Of a stretch of DNA of 64,000 nucleotides, positions 8,945-16,693 are shown in pieces (position 1 is the stretch's first letter; each line of letters begins with the position of its first letter). The stretch lies in contig NTLF01000004.1 of NCBI GenBank assembly GCA_002631855.1, forward strand, positions 1 through 64,000, written 5' to 3'. Source of the DNA: Zunongwangia sp. ESRF-bin46. Lineage in GTDB: Bacteria; Bacteroidota; Bacteroidia; Flavobacteriales; Flavobacteriaceae. A program made the translations under genes and the position numbers. The notes beneath the pieces were generated by a model that was given only the letters and a program-made list of their open reading frames with translations, was not told where the DNA came from and made no database searches.

Positions 8945-9003
8945 ACGCTAGACTTAGGATCTAGTGCCGCGAGGTGTGAGAGTTCGAGTCTCTCCGCCCG
9001 CAC
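8945..9003 (+). other. Attachment site: 3' part of tRNA-Leu(UAG)
   Basis: The sequence contains a complete anticodon arm (CTAGA, loop CTTAGGA, TCTAG; anticodon TAG at 8955-8957), a variable region, a T arm (GAGAG, TTCGAGT, CTCTC; 8978-8994), the acceptor 3' strand CGCCCGC (8995-9001) and discriminator A. The matching 5' acceptor GCGGGCG and a proper D arm are absent upstream (8910-8944). A tRNA 3' fragment next to an outward integrase is the standard mark of site-specific integration into a tRNA gene; the intact gene should lie at the other element end, outside this window. It is therefore annotated as the att junction, not a functional tRNA. Confidence 0.85.
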
Positions 9004-9004
9004 T

Positions 9005-9032
9005 AAAAGCCTCTCAGAAATGAGGGGCTTTT
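9005..9032 (+). terminator. Rho-independent terminator after the tRNA-Leu fragment
   Basis: AAAAGCCTCTC and GAGGGGCTTTT form an 11-bp stem (one G-T pair) around a short AGAAAT loop, followed by TTATT. It directly follows the tRNA-Leu 3' end and was probably the terminator of the original tRNA gene, so the chromosome resumes here. Confidence 0.8.
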
Positions 9033-9085
9033 ATTATATATAAGTTTGAAAAAATATAAAAAGAAATGAAAACTTAATAAGAAAA

Positions 9086-10117
9086 TTACTTCCCTTCCTC
9101 AATCTTTTCTTCTACCTCTTCTTTTTCATCACCATTTAAGTTTCCTTTTGTTTTGGGTTTTTTGCCATTTTTATGGTGTATTTCATAATACATGGCAAAA
9201 TGATCACTTCCAAAATTTTTGGTCCGTACCATGGTTTTTACAAACAGATCTTTAGTATGGAATAGATGGTCTAAAGGAAATCGCATTAACCAATATTTAG
9301 CATGATATGTTGGGAAAAAACCACGTCCTATACGCGGGTCTATCATAGCCGTCATTTTTTTGAACAGCCGTGTGGTTCGGCTCCAAACCACATCGTTCAT
9401 ATCGCCACAGACTACTACTGGTTTATCTAATTTTCGTATTTTTTTTCCTACAATCATTAGTTCAGCATCCCGTTCTTTTGATGTTTCATTTTCGGTAGGG
9501 CTTGGTGGTGCCGGATGTAAACAGGCAAAGAAAACTTCACGGGTTTTTGAAAGTGGATATTCAAAAAAGATAGAAGGCACGCCTTCTTCCACATGGTAAT
9601 TAACTTCAACATTTTTTAACTCGATTTTGGAGTATAGATGCATTCCGTAGTAATTATCCAATGGTATTTTAACTGTATAAGGATATGTTTGTTCTATTTC
9701 TGAAAGGCCTTTTTCCCAGTTTTTATCACTTTCCATAGTAAGTATTAAGTCTGGATTATACCGTTTTATTTCTTCCTTTAGCAAATTATACTGAGTATTA
9801 TCCTGCAATACATTCCCGGCCAATATGGAAACACACCCATCACTAGGAAAATCTGGTTTCTTTCTTGGGTACAAAGAACTATAAGGGAATACTTTCACCG
9901 CTTGGTAAGTAATGGACCCAACAAGTGCAATGAGCAAAATCCAACTAAAAAGAGTAAACGTATTCTCGAAAATTAAAAATAAGACAAGGAGTGCAATTTG
10001 TATTGTTATAGATTGCAACCGTATAAAGTCTGGAGTTCTAAAAAACCAATGTGGATTTTCAGTAGCTGGAAAAAAGGGACTTACAATAAAAATAACAATT
10101 GCAATATATAAAACCAT
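9086..10117 (-). CDS. Endonuclease/exonuclease/phosphatase family protein, membrane-anchored
   Basis: 343 residues. Two or three hydrophobic segments in the first 75 residues, then an EEP-fold domain: the metal-binding Glu region (LILTMESDKNW), a central His segment (FACLHPAPPSP), GDMND near residue 240 and the terminal GSDHFAM near 305, which correspond to conserved EEP catalytic motifs. The tail is Lys/Glu rich and probably disordered. Members hydrolyse phosphodiesters in nucleic acids, lipids or inositol phosphates; the substrate here is unknown. It is the first intact chromosomal gene beyond the attachment site and ends only 83 bases from it. Divergent from the T9SS gene at 10252. Confidence 0.85.
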   Translation of the reverse strand: MVLYIAIVIFIVSPFFPATENPHWFFRTPDFIRLQSITIQIALLVLFLIFENTFTLFSWILLIALVGSITYQAVKVFPYSSLYPRKKPDFPSDGCVSILAGNVLQDNTQYNLLKEEIKRYNPDLILTMESDKNWEKGLSEIEQTYPYTVKIPLDNYYGMHLYSKIELKNVEVNYHVEEGVPSIFFEYPLSKTREVFFACLHPAPPSPTENETSKERDAELMIVGKKIRKLDKPVVVCGDMNDVVWSRTTRLFKKMTAMIDPRIGRGFFPTYHAKYWLMRFPLDHLFHTKDLFVKTMVRTKNFGSDHFAMYYEIHHKNGKKPKTKGNLNGDEKEEVEEKIEEGK

Positions 10118-10216
10118 ACTATAAAAATAGTATTTTAAATAGTGCCTTGGTTAAAAAATTAAATGAATTTATAGCGATTGAAACCAGCGCAATTTTTTTC
10201 ACTGAGTGCTTATGTG

Positions 10217-10224
10217 TATTTTTG
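10217..10224 (+). promoter_or_regulatory. Bacteroidetes -7 box (TATTTTTG)
   Basis: TATTTTTG matches the TAnnTTTG consensus 28 bases before the start codon of the T9SS-exported protein at 10252. No convincing -33 TTTG was found at the usual distance; a T-rich run lies there. Confidence 0.5.
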
Positions 10225-10251
10225 AAAAAAAATAAATAACCCCCTATTATT

Positions 10252-11730
10252 ATGAAAAACATTACCCTTTCAATTTTATTTACCATCTGTTCTTTTGGTA
10301 TATTAGTTGCTCAAACGTATACTACCCCAAATGACGGTGGAACATATACACTTGATGATATTGCAGCACTAAGTCCTTCAACAATTACTGTTTCTGGAAG
10401 TGATTATACGCTGTTGGAGAATCTTGAAGTTGCTGAAAATGATAACGTGTTAATAGACACGGACCTTACACTATCTATAGATGCTGATCTATTGATTACT
10501 GTTTTTGGTACTCTTTCAGTAAACTCAAACGAAATAACAATAACGGCATTAGATCAAAATATGCCATATGCTGGTTTTAGATTTGAGCAAGAATCATCTG
10601 TAGACTTTAGCAACACCACTATAGAGTATGGTGGAGGCCTGCGGGTTTTAACCGAAAACTTTGAAATTGACAACTGTACAATTACAAACAATGTAGAAGG
10701 TGGTGCCACAACAGGTGCTGTAATTTCTCTATCAAGAGGAACACCACAAATTACAAATAACACGATTACTTTTAATGAGCTGCCAGCTATTAGCTCGGGC
10801 GCCAATATTGAAGTATCCCCTTATATTTTTAATAACTACATTGAAGGAAACAATCAATTAAACAGTAACAGACCACAAATAAACCTAGGAATTACAAGAC
10901 CAGCAGATACCTTAAAAATTATTCAAAATACTATTATTGGTGACCGAAGTCTCGATATGGTAGGCGGAATTGCAATCGCTAACTTCCTTGGGGAAGCAGG
11001 AAACATATTAGCTCGAATAGATGACAACACCATCGTGGACAACCGCTACGGAATGACAATGCTTGGAAGTAGCTCTTTTGCTTACGTTACCAACAACATA
11101 ATTGAAGATAATGACACCCAAGGAGAACCTAATCTAGGCGGAAGCGGCATCAACTTAAACAGCTCAACCGCTGGGATGGAAATAATTGCTTCTGGAAATG
11201 AACTTAGAAGAAACCTTTGGGGTATAACAGTGGTTGGAGAAGCATCTATTAACTTAGGTGATGATGAAGATAACCCAGGTGAAAATGTTTTTTCCGAAAA
11301 CGGAAATGGCGGCGAAATCTATGCTTTATATAACAATACCGCTAACACATTACAAGCTAAGAACAACTGCTGGATTGAAGGACAAGAAAGTGACGAACAA
11401 CAAGTAGAAGATGTGATTTTTCACGTTGTAGACGATTCTACTTTAGGTGAAGTAATTTTCAACCCATTCTTGTGTGCAGTTTTAAGCACTGAAGATAATA
11501 CAATCGAAAGCTTCAGTTTTTACCCAAACCCAGCAAACGACAAGATTACGTTTAACAACCGTTACTCTTTTACCGAATTAAACATTTACAATGTTACTGG
11601 AAAACTGGTTTCTACAAAATCGATTTCTGAAGGAAAAAACACAGTACAAACCAATTTACCTTCTGGGGTTTATTTTGCTCGTTTCAGCAATGAAAATTCC
11701 TCAACTGTTGAAAAATTAATCATAAAGTAA
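10252..11730 (+). CDS. Secreted beta-helix protein with type IX secretion sorting domain
   Basis: 492 residues. A signal peptide covers about 1-20 (hydrophobic run ending LVAQ). The middle (about 110-390) is rich in Asn/Thr/Ile-Thr turns of right-handed beta-helix type (NTTI, NNTI, DNTI, NNII recurring), as in parallel beta-helix repeat proteins. The last 75 residues (SFYPNPANDKITF to the C-terminal Lys) are a T9SS type A sorting domain, so the protein is exported through the outer membrane and cleaved or anchored there. No catalytic motif is evident; it may be a structural or glycan-binding surface protein. A single-gene unit with its own promoter and terminator. Confidence 0.85.
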   Translation: MKNITLSILFTICSFGILVAQTYTTPNDGGTYTLDDIAALSPSTITVSGSDYTLLENLEVAENDNVLIDTDLTLSIDADLLITVFGTLSVNSNEITITALDQNMPYAGFRFEQESSVDFSNTTIEYGGGLRVLTENFEIDNCTITNNVEGGATTGAVISLSRGTPQITNNTITFNELPAISSGANIEVSPYIFNNYIEGNNQLNSNRPQINLGITRPADTLKIIQNTIIGDRSLDMVGGIAIANFLGEAGNILARIDDNTIVDNRYGMTMLGSSSFAYVTNNIIEDNDTQGEPNLGGSGINLNSSTAGMEIIASGNELRRNLWGITVVGEASINLGDDEDNPGENVFSENGNGGEIYALYNNTANTLQAKNNCWIEGQESDEQQVEDVIFHVVDDSTLGEVIFNPFLCAVLSTEDNTIESFSFYPNPANDKITFNNRYSFTELNIYNVTGKLVSTKSISEGKNTVQTNLPSGVYFARFSNENSSTVEKLIIK

Positions 11731-11750
11731 TATTTCACTTTTTATAATTT

Positions 11751-11787
11751 AAAAAAACACGCTGTTTATCTAACAGCGTGTTTTTTT
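11751..11787 (+). terminator. Strong rho-independent terminator
   Basis: A-rich stretch, ACACGCTGTT / AACAGCGTGT stem of about 10 bp with a TATCT loop, then seven T. It ends the beta-helix protein transcript; the symmetric A and T tracts would allow termination on both strands. Confidence 0.9.
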
Positions 11788-11879
11788 GTTTAATGTTCTT
11801 TATCTATTGCTAAAACCGTAATTTTGCACCTGCCTGCCATTTTTGGATAGGCTTTTAAAAACCTCCAAACTAAAAAGAA

Positions 11880-13319
11880 GTGAAGCTGGATAAAAATGCA
11901 AAATTAGAGTTGAATAAAGCCGAAATGAAAAAATATGGCTACGAAGTTGTAGATGCCATTATCGATCATTTTGACACACAGAAAGAAAAACATCCAGTGG
12001 CATTGGCTTCTCGCGAAGAAATGGATACAATGTTTCTTGAAAAAGCCCCTGAAAGCCCAGAAGATGCCCATAAAGTGCTCGATTTTGTATTAGAAAATGT
12101 GATGACAAAAAGTAATATTGTCTCGCACCCAAAATCATTTTCCTTTGTACCAGGTCCTAGTAATTACATTAGTGCGATGGCCGATACATTAGCTACGGGT
12201 TTTAATGTATTTTCCGGTGGCTGGGCAGCTTCTCCTGCTGCAGCAGAACTTGAAATCGTAACATTAAACTGGCTGTTAAAAATATTCGGTTTCCCTGAAA
12301 AAAAAGGAGGTGGTATTTTCACTAGCGGTGGTTCTATGGCTAATTTAACAGCAATTGTAACCGCACGGCGCATTAAATGTGGAGATGATTTTTCTAAAGC
12401 TGTCATCTACTTGTCAGACCAAGCGCATTCTTCTAACATTAAAGCCATTCGCATTTTAGGGTTTAAAAAAGAACAAATACGCATTATCCCCACTGATATT
12501 GAATTTAAATTATCCTTAAATAAACTTCGAAACGCCATTGCAAAAGACCGCTTAGAAGGATTACAACCTTTTTGTATGGTTGCAACTGCAGGAACAACGA
12601 ACACAGGAACCGTAGATCCACTTTCTGAACTTTCAAAAATCTGTAAAAAAGAAAAAATATGGTTTCATATTGATGGGGCTTACGGCGGGGCGGCCATTCT
12701 TGCTAAAAATGGCAAAAAACTGCTTAAAGGAATTGAAAAAGCCGATTCGTTGACCGTAGACCCACATAAATGGTTTTTCCAGCCTTACGAAATGGGCTGT
12801 TTATTGGTGCGCAATAGTAAATGGCTTAAAAATACCTTTACCGAAACACCTGAGTACCTTCGAGATGTTGAAGGAAATGAAAGTGAGATCAATTTTTACG
12901 ATCACGGGGTGCAATTAACACGTCGTTTTAGAGCATTGAAATTTTATATGTCCATTAAAACGTTCGGCTTAAAAGCATTTCGGGATGCGATAACATACAA
13001 CATTCAGTTAGCAGAAAAAGTAGAAGATCTACTTCGGAAAAGTGCTAACTGGGAAATTATTTCACCTGCAACACTTGCTGTAATCAATTTTCGGTATAAT
13101 CCAATTGGTAACAAGCTTTCTGAAAAAGAATTGGATGAATTAAACCAGTACATTTCAGAAAAAGTAGTGGGATCGCGCGAAGCCTTATTGGTTACCACTA
13201 TTTTAAACGGACAAACCGTTTTGCGCATGTGCTTAATTAATCCTCGAACTACGTTGGAAGATGCAAAAGAGACTATTTTGCTTTGTAATAAATTTGCTAA
13301 AGAAAAATATCCTAATTAA
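11880..13319 (+). CDS. Group II PLP-dependent amino acid decarboxylase
   Basis: 479 residues of the glutamate/aromatic-L-amino-acid/diaminobutyrate decarboxylase family. The pyridoxal phosphate Lys is Lys297 in DPHKW, with the preceding His; other family marks are FTSGGSMANL (phosphate-binding), DQAHSSNIKA (ring-stacking His), ATAGTTNTGTVDP and HIDGAYGG. The frame starts at GTG 11880; ATG at residue 16 is an alternative, but the longer form matches usual N-terminal helices. The substrate cannot be assigned from motifs alone; tyrosine/DOPA/tryptophan-like or 2,4-diaminobutyrate are the main options. A -7-like TAATTTTG lies at 11819-11826. No pathway partner is adjacent. Confidence 0.9.
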   Translation: MKLDKNAKLELNKAEMKKYGYEVVDAIIDHFDTQKEKHPVALASREEMDTMFLEKAPESPEDAHKVLDFVLENVMTKSNIVSHPKSFSFVPGPSNYISAMADTLATGFNVFSGGWAASPAAAELEIVTLNWLLKIFGFPEKKGGGIFTSGGSMANLTAIVTARRIKCGDDFSKAVIYLSDQAHSSNIKAIRILGFKKEQIRIIPTDIEFKLSLNKLRNAIAKDRLEGLQPFCMVATAGTTNTGTVDPLSELSKICKKEKIWFHIDGAYGGAAILAKNGKKLLKGIEKADSLTVDPHKWFFQPYEMGCLLVRNSKWLKNTFTETPEYLRDVEGNESEINFYDHGVQLTRRFRALKFYMSIKTFGLKAFRDAITYNIQLAEKVEDLLRKSANWEIISPATLAVINFRYNPIGNKLSEKELDELNQYISEKVVGSREALLVTTILNGQTVLRMCLINPRTTLEDAKETILLCNKFAKEKYPN

Positions 13320-13358
13320 AAATTATTATATTAAGATATAATTCTGAAATTCAAGGTT

Positions 13359-14102
13359 ATGAAGACAACAATAAATCTAAAATTGCTATTGGGCTTTGTA
13401 TTTATATTCAATCTACAAGCTACAATCACAAATGAGCAATCATATACTCTTTACGCCCAAAATCCAGATCTTTTTGAAAACACATGGTACCTTCATAATC
13501 TTGTTATTGATGGAGATAGTAATATCCCTCCAATAAATGATGAAATACCATTTGTCCCTGCCGATTTTTATGAAAATGGGGTTATTAACACAGGTATGTG
13601 TGAAGAAACTGGCACAGGAGAGTTGGAATATATAGGCACAACAGAGTTTGATGTTCTAACCATAAACTTTTTGACAGGTGGATGTGAAGAAAATCAACCC
13701 CACAATCAACAATATAGTAGTTTATATCAAAGTTTTTGGAGCAATCTTTTGTATAGCTATGAAATTACTAAAGACGGACAAAATCGAACGCTGATTATTA
13801 CAAGTCCAAATGGTGATTATGCAATCTTTGGAAATGAAGCACCCTTATCCATAGATGATTTTACTGATTCTAAATTTTTGATATACCCAAATCCCGTTAA
13901 AGAAACCGTAAACATAAACAACTCCTCAAATCAAACAGTAACAGTAACCATCTATGATGTAAGTGGTAAAAAACTACAAAGCCATGTTCTTGAAAGCAGC
14001 AAGGAAACTATAAATGTAAAGCCTTTAAAAGCAGGTTTGTATTTTGTTGTTTTTGAAAATGAGGCTGGAGAGCGGTCGAGTGAAAGGTTTGTGAAACAAT
14101 AA
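13359..14102 (+). CDS. T9SS-exported protein, tandem copy 1
   Basis: 247 residues. Signal peptide of about 20-25 residues (INLKLLLGFVFIFNL), a central region of about 140 residues without a family I recognise (NTWYL start, two Cys at about residues 86 and 108), and a C-terminal T9SS type A sorting domain (YPNPVKETVNI onward). It is paralogous to the next gene, 11 bases downstream, with the same signal peptide and sorting domain and a diverged middle. The NTWYL motif near the mature N-terminus resembles lipocalin-like/META-type extracellular domains in Bacteroidetes, but this is only suggestive. Confidence 0.85.
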   Translation: MKTTINLKLLLGFVFIFNLQATITNEQSYTLYAQNPDLFENTWYLHNLVIDGDSNIPPINDEIPFVPADFYENGVINTGMCEETGTGELEYIGTTEFDVLTINFLTGGCEENQPHNQQYSSLYQSFWSNLLYSYEITKDGQNRTLIITSPNGDYAIFGNEAPLSIDDFTDSKFLIYPNPVKETVNINNSSNQTVTVTIYDVSGKKLQSHVLESSKETINVKPLKAGLYFVVFENEAGERSSERFVKQ

Positions 14103-14113
14103 AAACTATTGTT

Positions 14114-14866
14114 ATGAAAACAAGTATAAATCTAAAATTGCTATTGGGCTTTGTATTTATATTTAACCTACACACTTTTGTTATAAACCAGCAATCAAGT
14201 ACACTTTATGGCCAAAATCCTGAGCTTTTTGAGCATACTTGGTATTTTGTAACCGGTGAATTGGATGGAGAAATATTTTTTCAACCCCCAGAAGAGCACA
14301 ATATAGAAGTAACTTTTAGTAATGAAGAAATTTTTTTATGCTACCCTGAATGTGAAGAATGCCATAGTAATTATGTAGAAATAACAGCAGATGATTTTAT
14401 TGTGTCAGAGGATGATCCATGGATAGAGCTAATAGGTGATTGTCTTCCACCACAAAACGATTTTATAGACGTACATAATTCAGTTTATTTTTATAGTCAT
14501 GAAAACTCAAAGAATCCATTTACCTACACCATAGAACCTGTTGACAACTATCAACAGCTTACCATAACAAATGTCGAAAGCGATTGGGCGGTATATAACA
14601 GTGTATTATTGTCTACCCCAGGTTTTAATGACACAAGTTTTAGTATGTACCCAAATCCTGTTAAAGAGACCCTAAACATAAACAACCCCTTAAACCAAAC
14701 AGCGACAGTAACCATCTATAATGTAAGTGGTAAAAAGCTACAAAGCCACACTCTCAAAAACAGCCTATCAACTATAAATGTAAAAGCATTACGTGCAGGT
14801 CTATATTTTGTGATTTTTGAAAGTGAAGCTGGAAAGCGGGTAAGTAAAAGGTTTATTAAAAAGTAG
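14114..14866 (+). CDS. T9SS-exported protein, tandem copy 2
   Basis: 250 residues, a tandem duplicate of the preceding gene. The signal peptide codons are almost identical in DNA over about 45 bases, and the C-terminal sorting domains align closely (YPNPVKET, NVSGKKLQSH, LRAGLYFV). The central regions differ, with copy 2 carrying a Cys cluster (CYPECEECH) near residue 76 that is absent in copy 1. Such divergence of the passenger between fixed export signals suggests selection on the exposed part. Function unknown; location at the cell surface or medium is inferred from the sorting domain. Confidence 0.85.
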   Translation: MKTSINLKLLLGFVFIFNLHTFVINQQSSTLYGQNPELFEHTWYFVTGELDGEIFFQPPEEHNIEVTFSNEEIFLCYPECEECHSNYVEITADDFIVSEDDPWIELIGDCLPPQNDFIDVHNSVYFYSHENSKNPFTYTIEPVDNYQQLTITNVESDWAVYNSVLLSTPGFNDTSFSMYPNPVKETLNINNPLNQTATVTIYNVSGKKLQSHTLKNSLSTINVKALRAGLYFVIFESEAGKRVSKRFIKK

Positions 14867-14931
14867 GTTTTATAAAGCGGTATCCTTCCTATTTCTTACT
14901 TTTATGGGTTTGAACACCAAACCATCTTTGA

Positions 14932-16158
14932 ATGCCAGATAATTGTGACATCCTAATCATCGGCGGCGGAGCTGCCGGCTTTTTTACTGCAATCAATACA
15001 GCAGAAAAAAACCCGCAGTTAAAAATTATCCTTTTAGAACGAGGTAAAGAAGTACTAACAAAAGTAAAGGTTTCCGGTGGCGGGCGCTGCAATGTAACTC
15101 ACGCTGAGTTTTTACCAAAAGAGCTTACCCAAAACTATCCGCGGGGCGAAAAAGAATTGTTGGGGCCTTTCCATAGTTTTATGACAGGTGACACGATTGA
15201 GTGGTTTTCAAAACGTGGTATAGAGCTGAAAATTGAAGAAGACGGCCGGATGTTCCCAATAACGAATAGCTCACAAACCATTATAGATTGTTTTGTTTCT
15301 GAAACCGAACGGTTGGGGGTTGACGTATTAAAAAGTCAGTCTGTAAAAACCATTAAAAAGGAAGATGAATTTTGGAAAATAAAAACTGCTTCTGAAGAGT
15401 TTTCAGCAGAAAAACTGGTGATTGCAACGGGCAGTAACCCTAAAATTTGGAAGTTGTTAGAAGGATTAGAGCATACTATAATTCCGCCTGTTCCCTCTTT
15501 ATTTACGTTTAACATTGATGATAATCGAATAAATGATCTACCTGGTCTTAGCACCGAAGCTTCGGTAAAAGTTTTAAATGAAAACAGAAAAACAATACTT
15601 GAAAGCGAAGGTCCGCTACTCATTACCCATTGGGGCATGAGCGGTCCCGCTATTTTAAAATTATCAGCTTGGGGCGCTAGATTACTTGAACCTACCAAGT
15701 ATCATTTTAGTATTCAGGTAAATTGGTTGTTAGACTTTTCTTCTTCTGAAATAATTGAACAGTTTAAAAACCTTAAAATTGAGCTTGCAAAAAAGTTAGT
15801 TACAAAAAACGCACAATTTGACCTTCCAAAACGGTTATGGAAAAGTTTGGTTGAAGCTTCAAATATTTCTGAAAAAACCACTTGGGCTGATATTTCAAAA
15901 GAACAAATAGTGGCTTTGGCATCTCAACTTACCGAAGGGATTTTTGATGTCCATGGAAAAAGCACGTTTAAAGAAGAGTTTGTCACTGCCGGGGGTGTTA
16001 AACTGAAAGAAGTAGATTTTAAAACTTTTGAAAGCAAAAAACACAAAAACCTCTATTTTGCAGGCGAAGTGCTAAATATTGATGCCATTACTGGCGGCTT
16101 TAACTTTCAAAATGCTTGGACCGGAGGATATTTAGTGGCACAATCTATTGCGAAATAA
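14932..16158 (+). CDS. HI0933-family flavoprotein (BaiN/YhiN-like NAD(P)/FAD oxidoreductase)
   Basis: 408 residues. N-terminal dinucleotide-binding motif IIGGGAAGFFTA, followed by VSGGGRCNVTH, both hallmarks of the HI0933/YhiN flavoprotein family, and a C-terminal FAD-contact segment GEVLNIDAITGGFNFQ with YLVAQS. The family is widespread; a gut member (BaiN) reduces bile acid intermediates, but most members have no assigned substrate, so I name only the family. Next gene begins one base after its stop, suggesting translation coupling. Confidence 0.92.
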   Translation: MPDNCDILIIGGGAAGFFTAINTAEKNPQLKIILLERGKEVLTKVKVSGGGRCNVTHAEFLPKELTQNYPRGEKELLGPFHSFMTGDTIEWFSKRGIELKIEEDGRMFPITNSSQTIIDCFVSETERLGVDVLKSQSVKTIKKEDEFWKIKTASEEFSAEKLVIATGSNPKIWKLLEGLEHTIIPPVPSLFTFNIDDNRINDLPGLSTEASVKVLNENRKTILESEGPLLITHWGMSGPAILKLSAWGARLLEPTKYHFSIQVNWLLDFSSSEIIEQFKNLKIELAKKLVTKNAQFDLPKRLWKSLVEASNISEKTTWADISKEQIVALASQLTEGIFDVHGKSTFKEEFVTAGGVKLKEVDFKTFESKKHKNLYFAGEVLNIDAITGGFNFQNAWTGGYLVAQSIAK

Positions 16159-16159
16159 T

Positions 16160-16693
16160 ATGACAAAATACATTGCTTTACTAAGAGGCATAAATGTTGG
16201 CGGGCATAAAAAATTTACCAAAGCCCAACAGCTTGAAATGTTATCAAGTTTAGGCTATGAGAATACTAATGTGTACTTACATACAGGGAATTGGTTCTTT
16301 GAAACTTCGGAAAACAAAGAAGAAATAACCCAAAATATTTCTGAAGCCATACAAATCAAATTTGGTTGGGAGCTACCCATACTAGTTTTAACACCTTCAG
16401 AAATTGAGAACATTTTAGAAAACTGTCCTTTTTCAGAAGAAAAGAAAGTAAAAAGTTATTTTGTAATCCTTTCAGAAAAACCTAGTGATCGTTTACTTAA
16501 AGAAGTAAGTTCCATACAATATCCTAACGAAGAAATTATCATAATAGATAATTGTATCTACTTTTATGCTTCCAAGGGATACGGGCGTACCAAATTTAAT
16601 ATGAATACTTTTGAAAAGAAACTAAACGTAAAAGCTACCTCCCGAAATTATAGGACTATGACCAAACTACTTGAATTGAGCACTACCTTGTAA
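16160..16693 (+). CDS. DUF1697 domain protein
   Basis: 177 residues from ATG 16160; the track's TTG at 16148 would overlap the flavoprotein and is not needed. The N-terminal YIALLRGINVGGHKK and later FF-TSE and TKFN-type segments are the DUF1697 signature. The biochemical role of this family is not known to me. It is coupled to the upstream flavoprotein gene (one base apart). Its stop codon directly abuts the stop codon of the convergent CHAT gene, leaving no intergenic space for a separate terminator. Confidence 0.9.
   Translation: MTKYIALLRGINVGGHKKFTKAQQLEMLSSLGYENTNVYLHTGNWFFETSENKEEITQNISEAIQIKFGWELPILVLTPSEIENILENCPFSEEKKVKSYFVILSEKPSDRLLKEVSSIQYPNEEIIIIDNCIYFYASKGYGRTKFNMNTFEKKLNVKATSRNYRTMTKLLELSTTL

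Noticed and set aside
8915-9002. A complete tRNA-Leu gene
   Set aside because: The anticodon and T arms are intact, but no 5' acceptor matching CGCCCGC nor a proper D arm lies at the required distance, so it is an att fragment.
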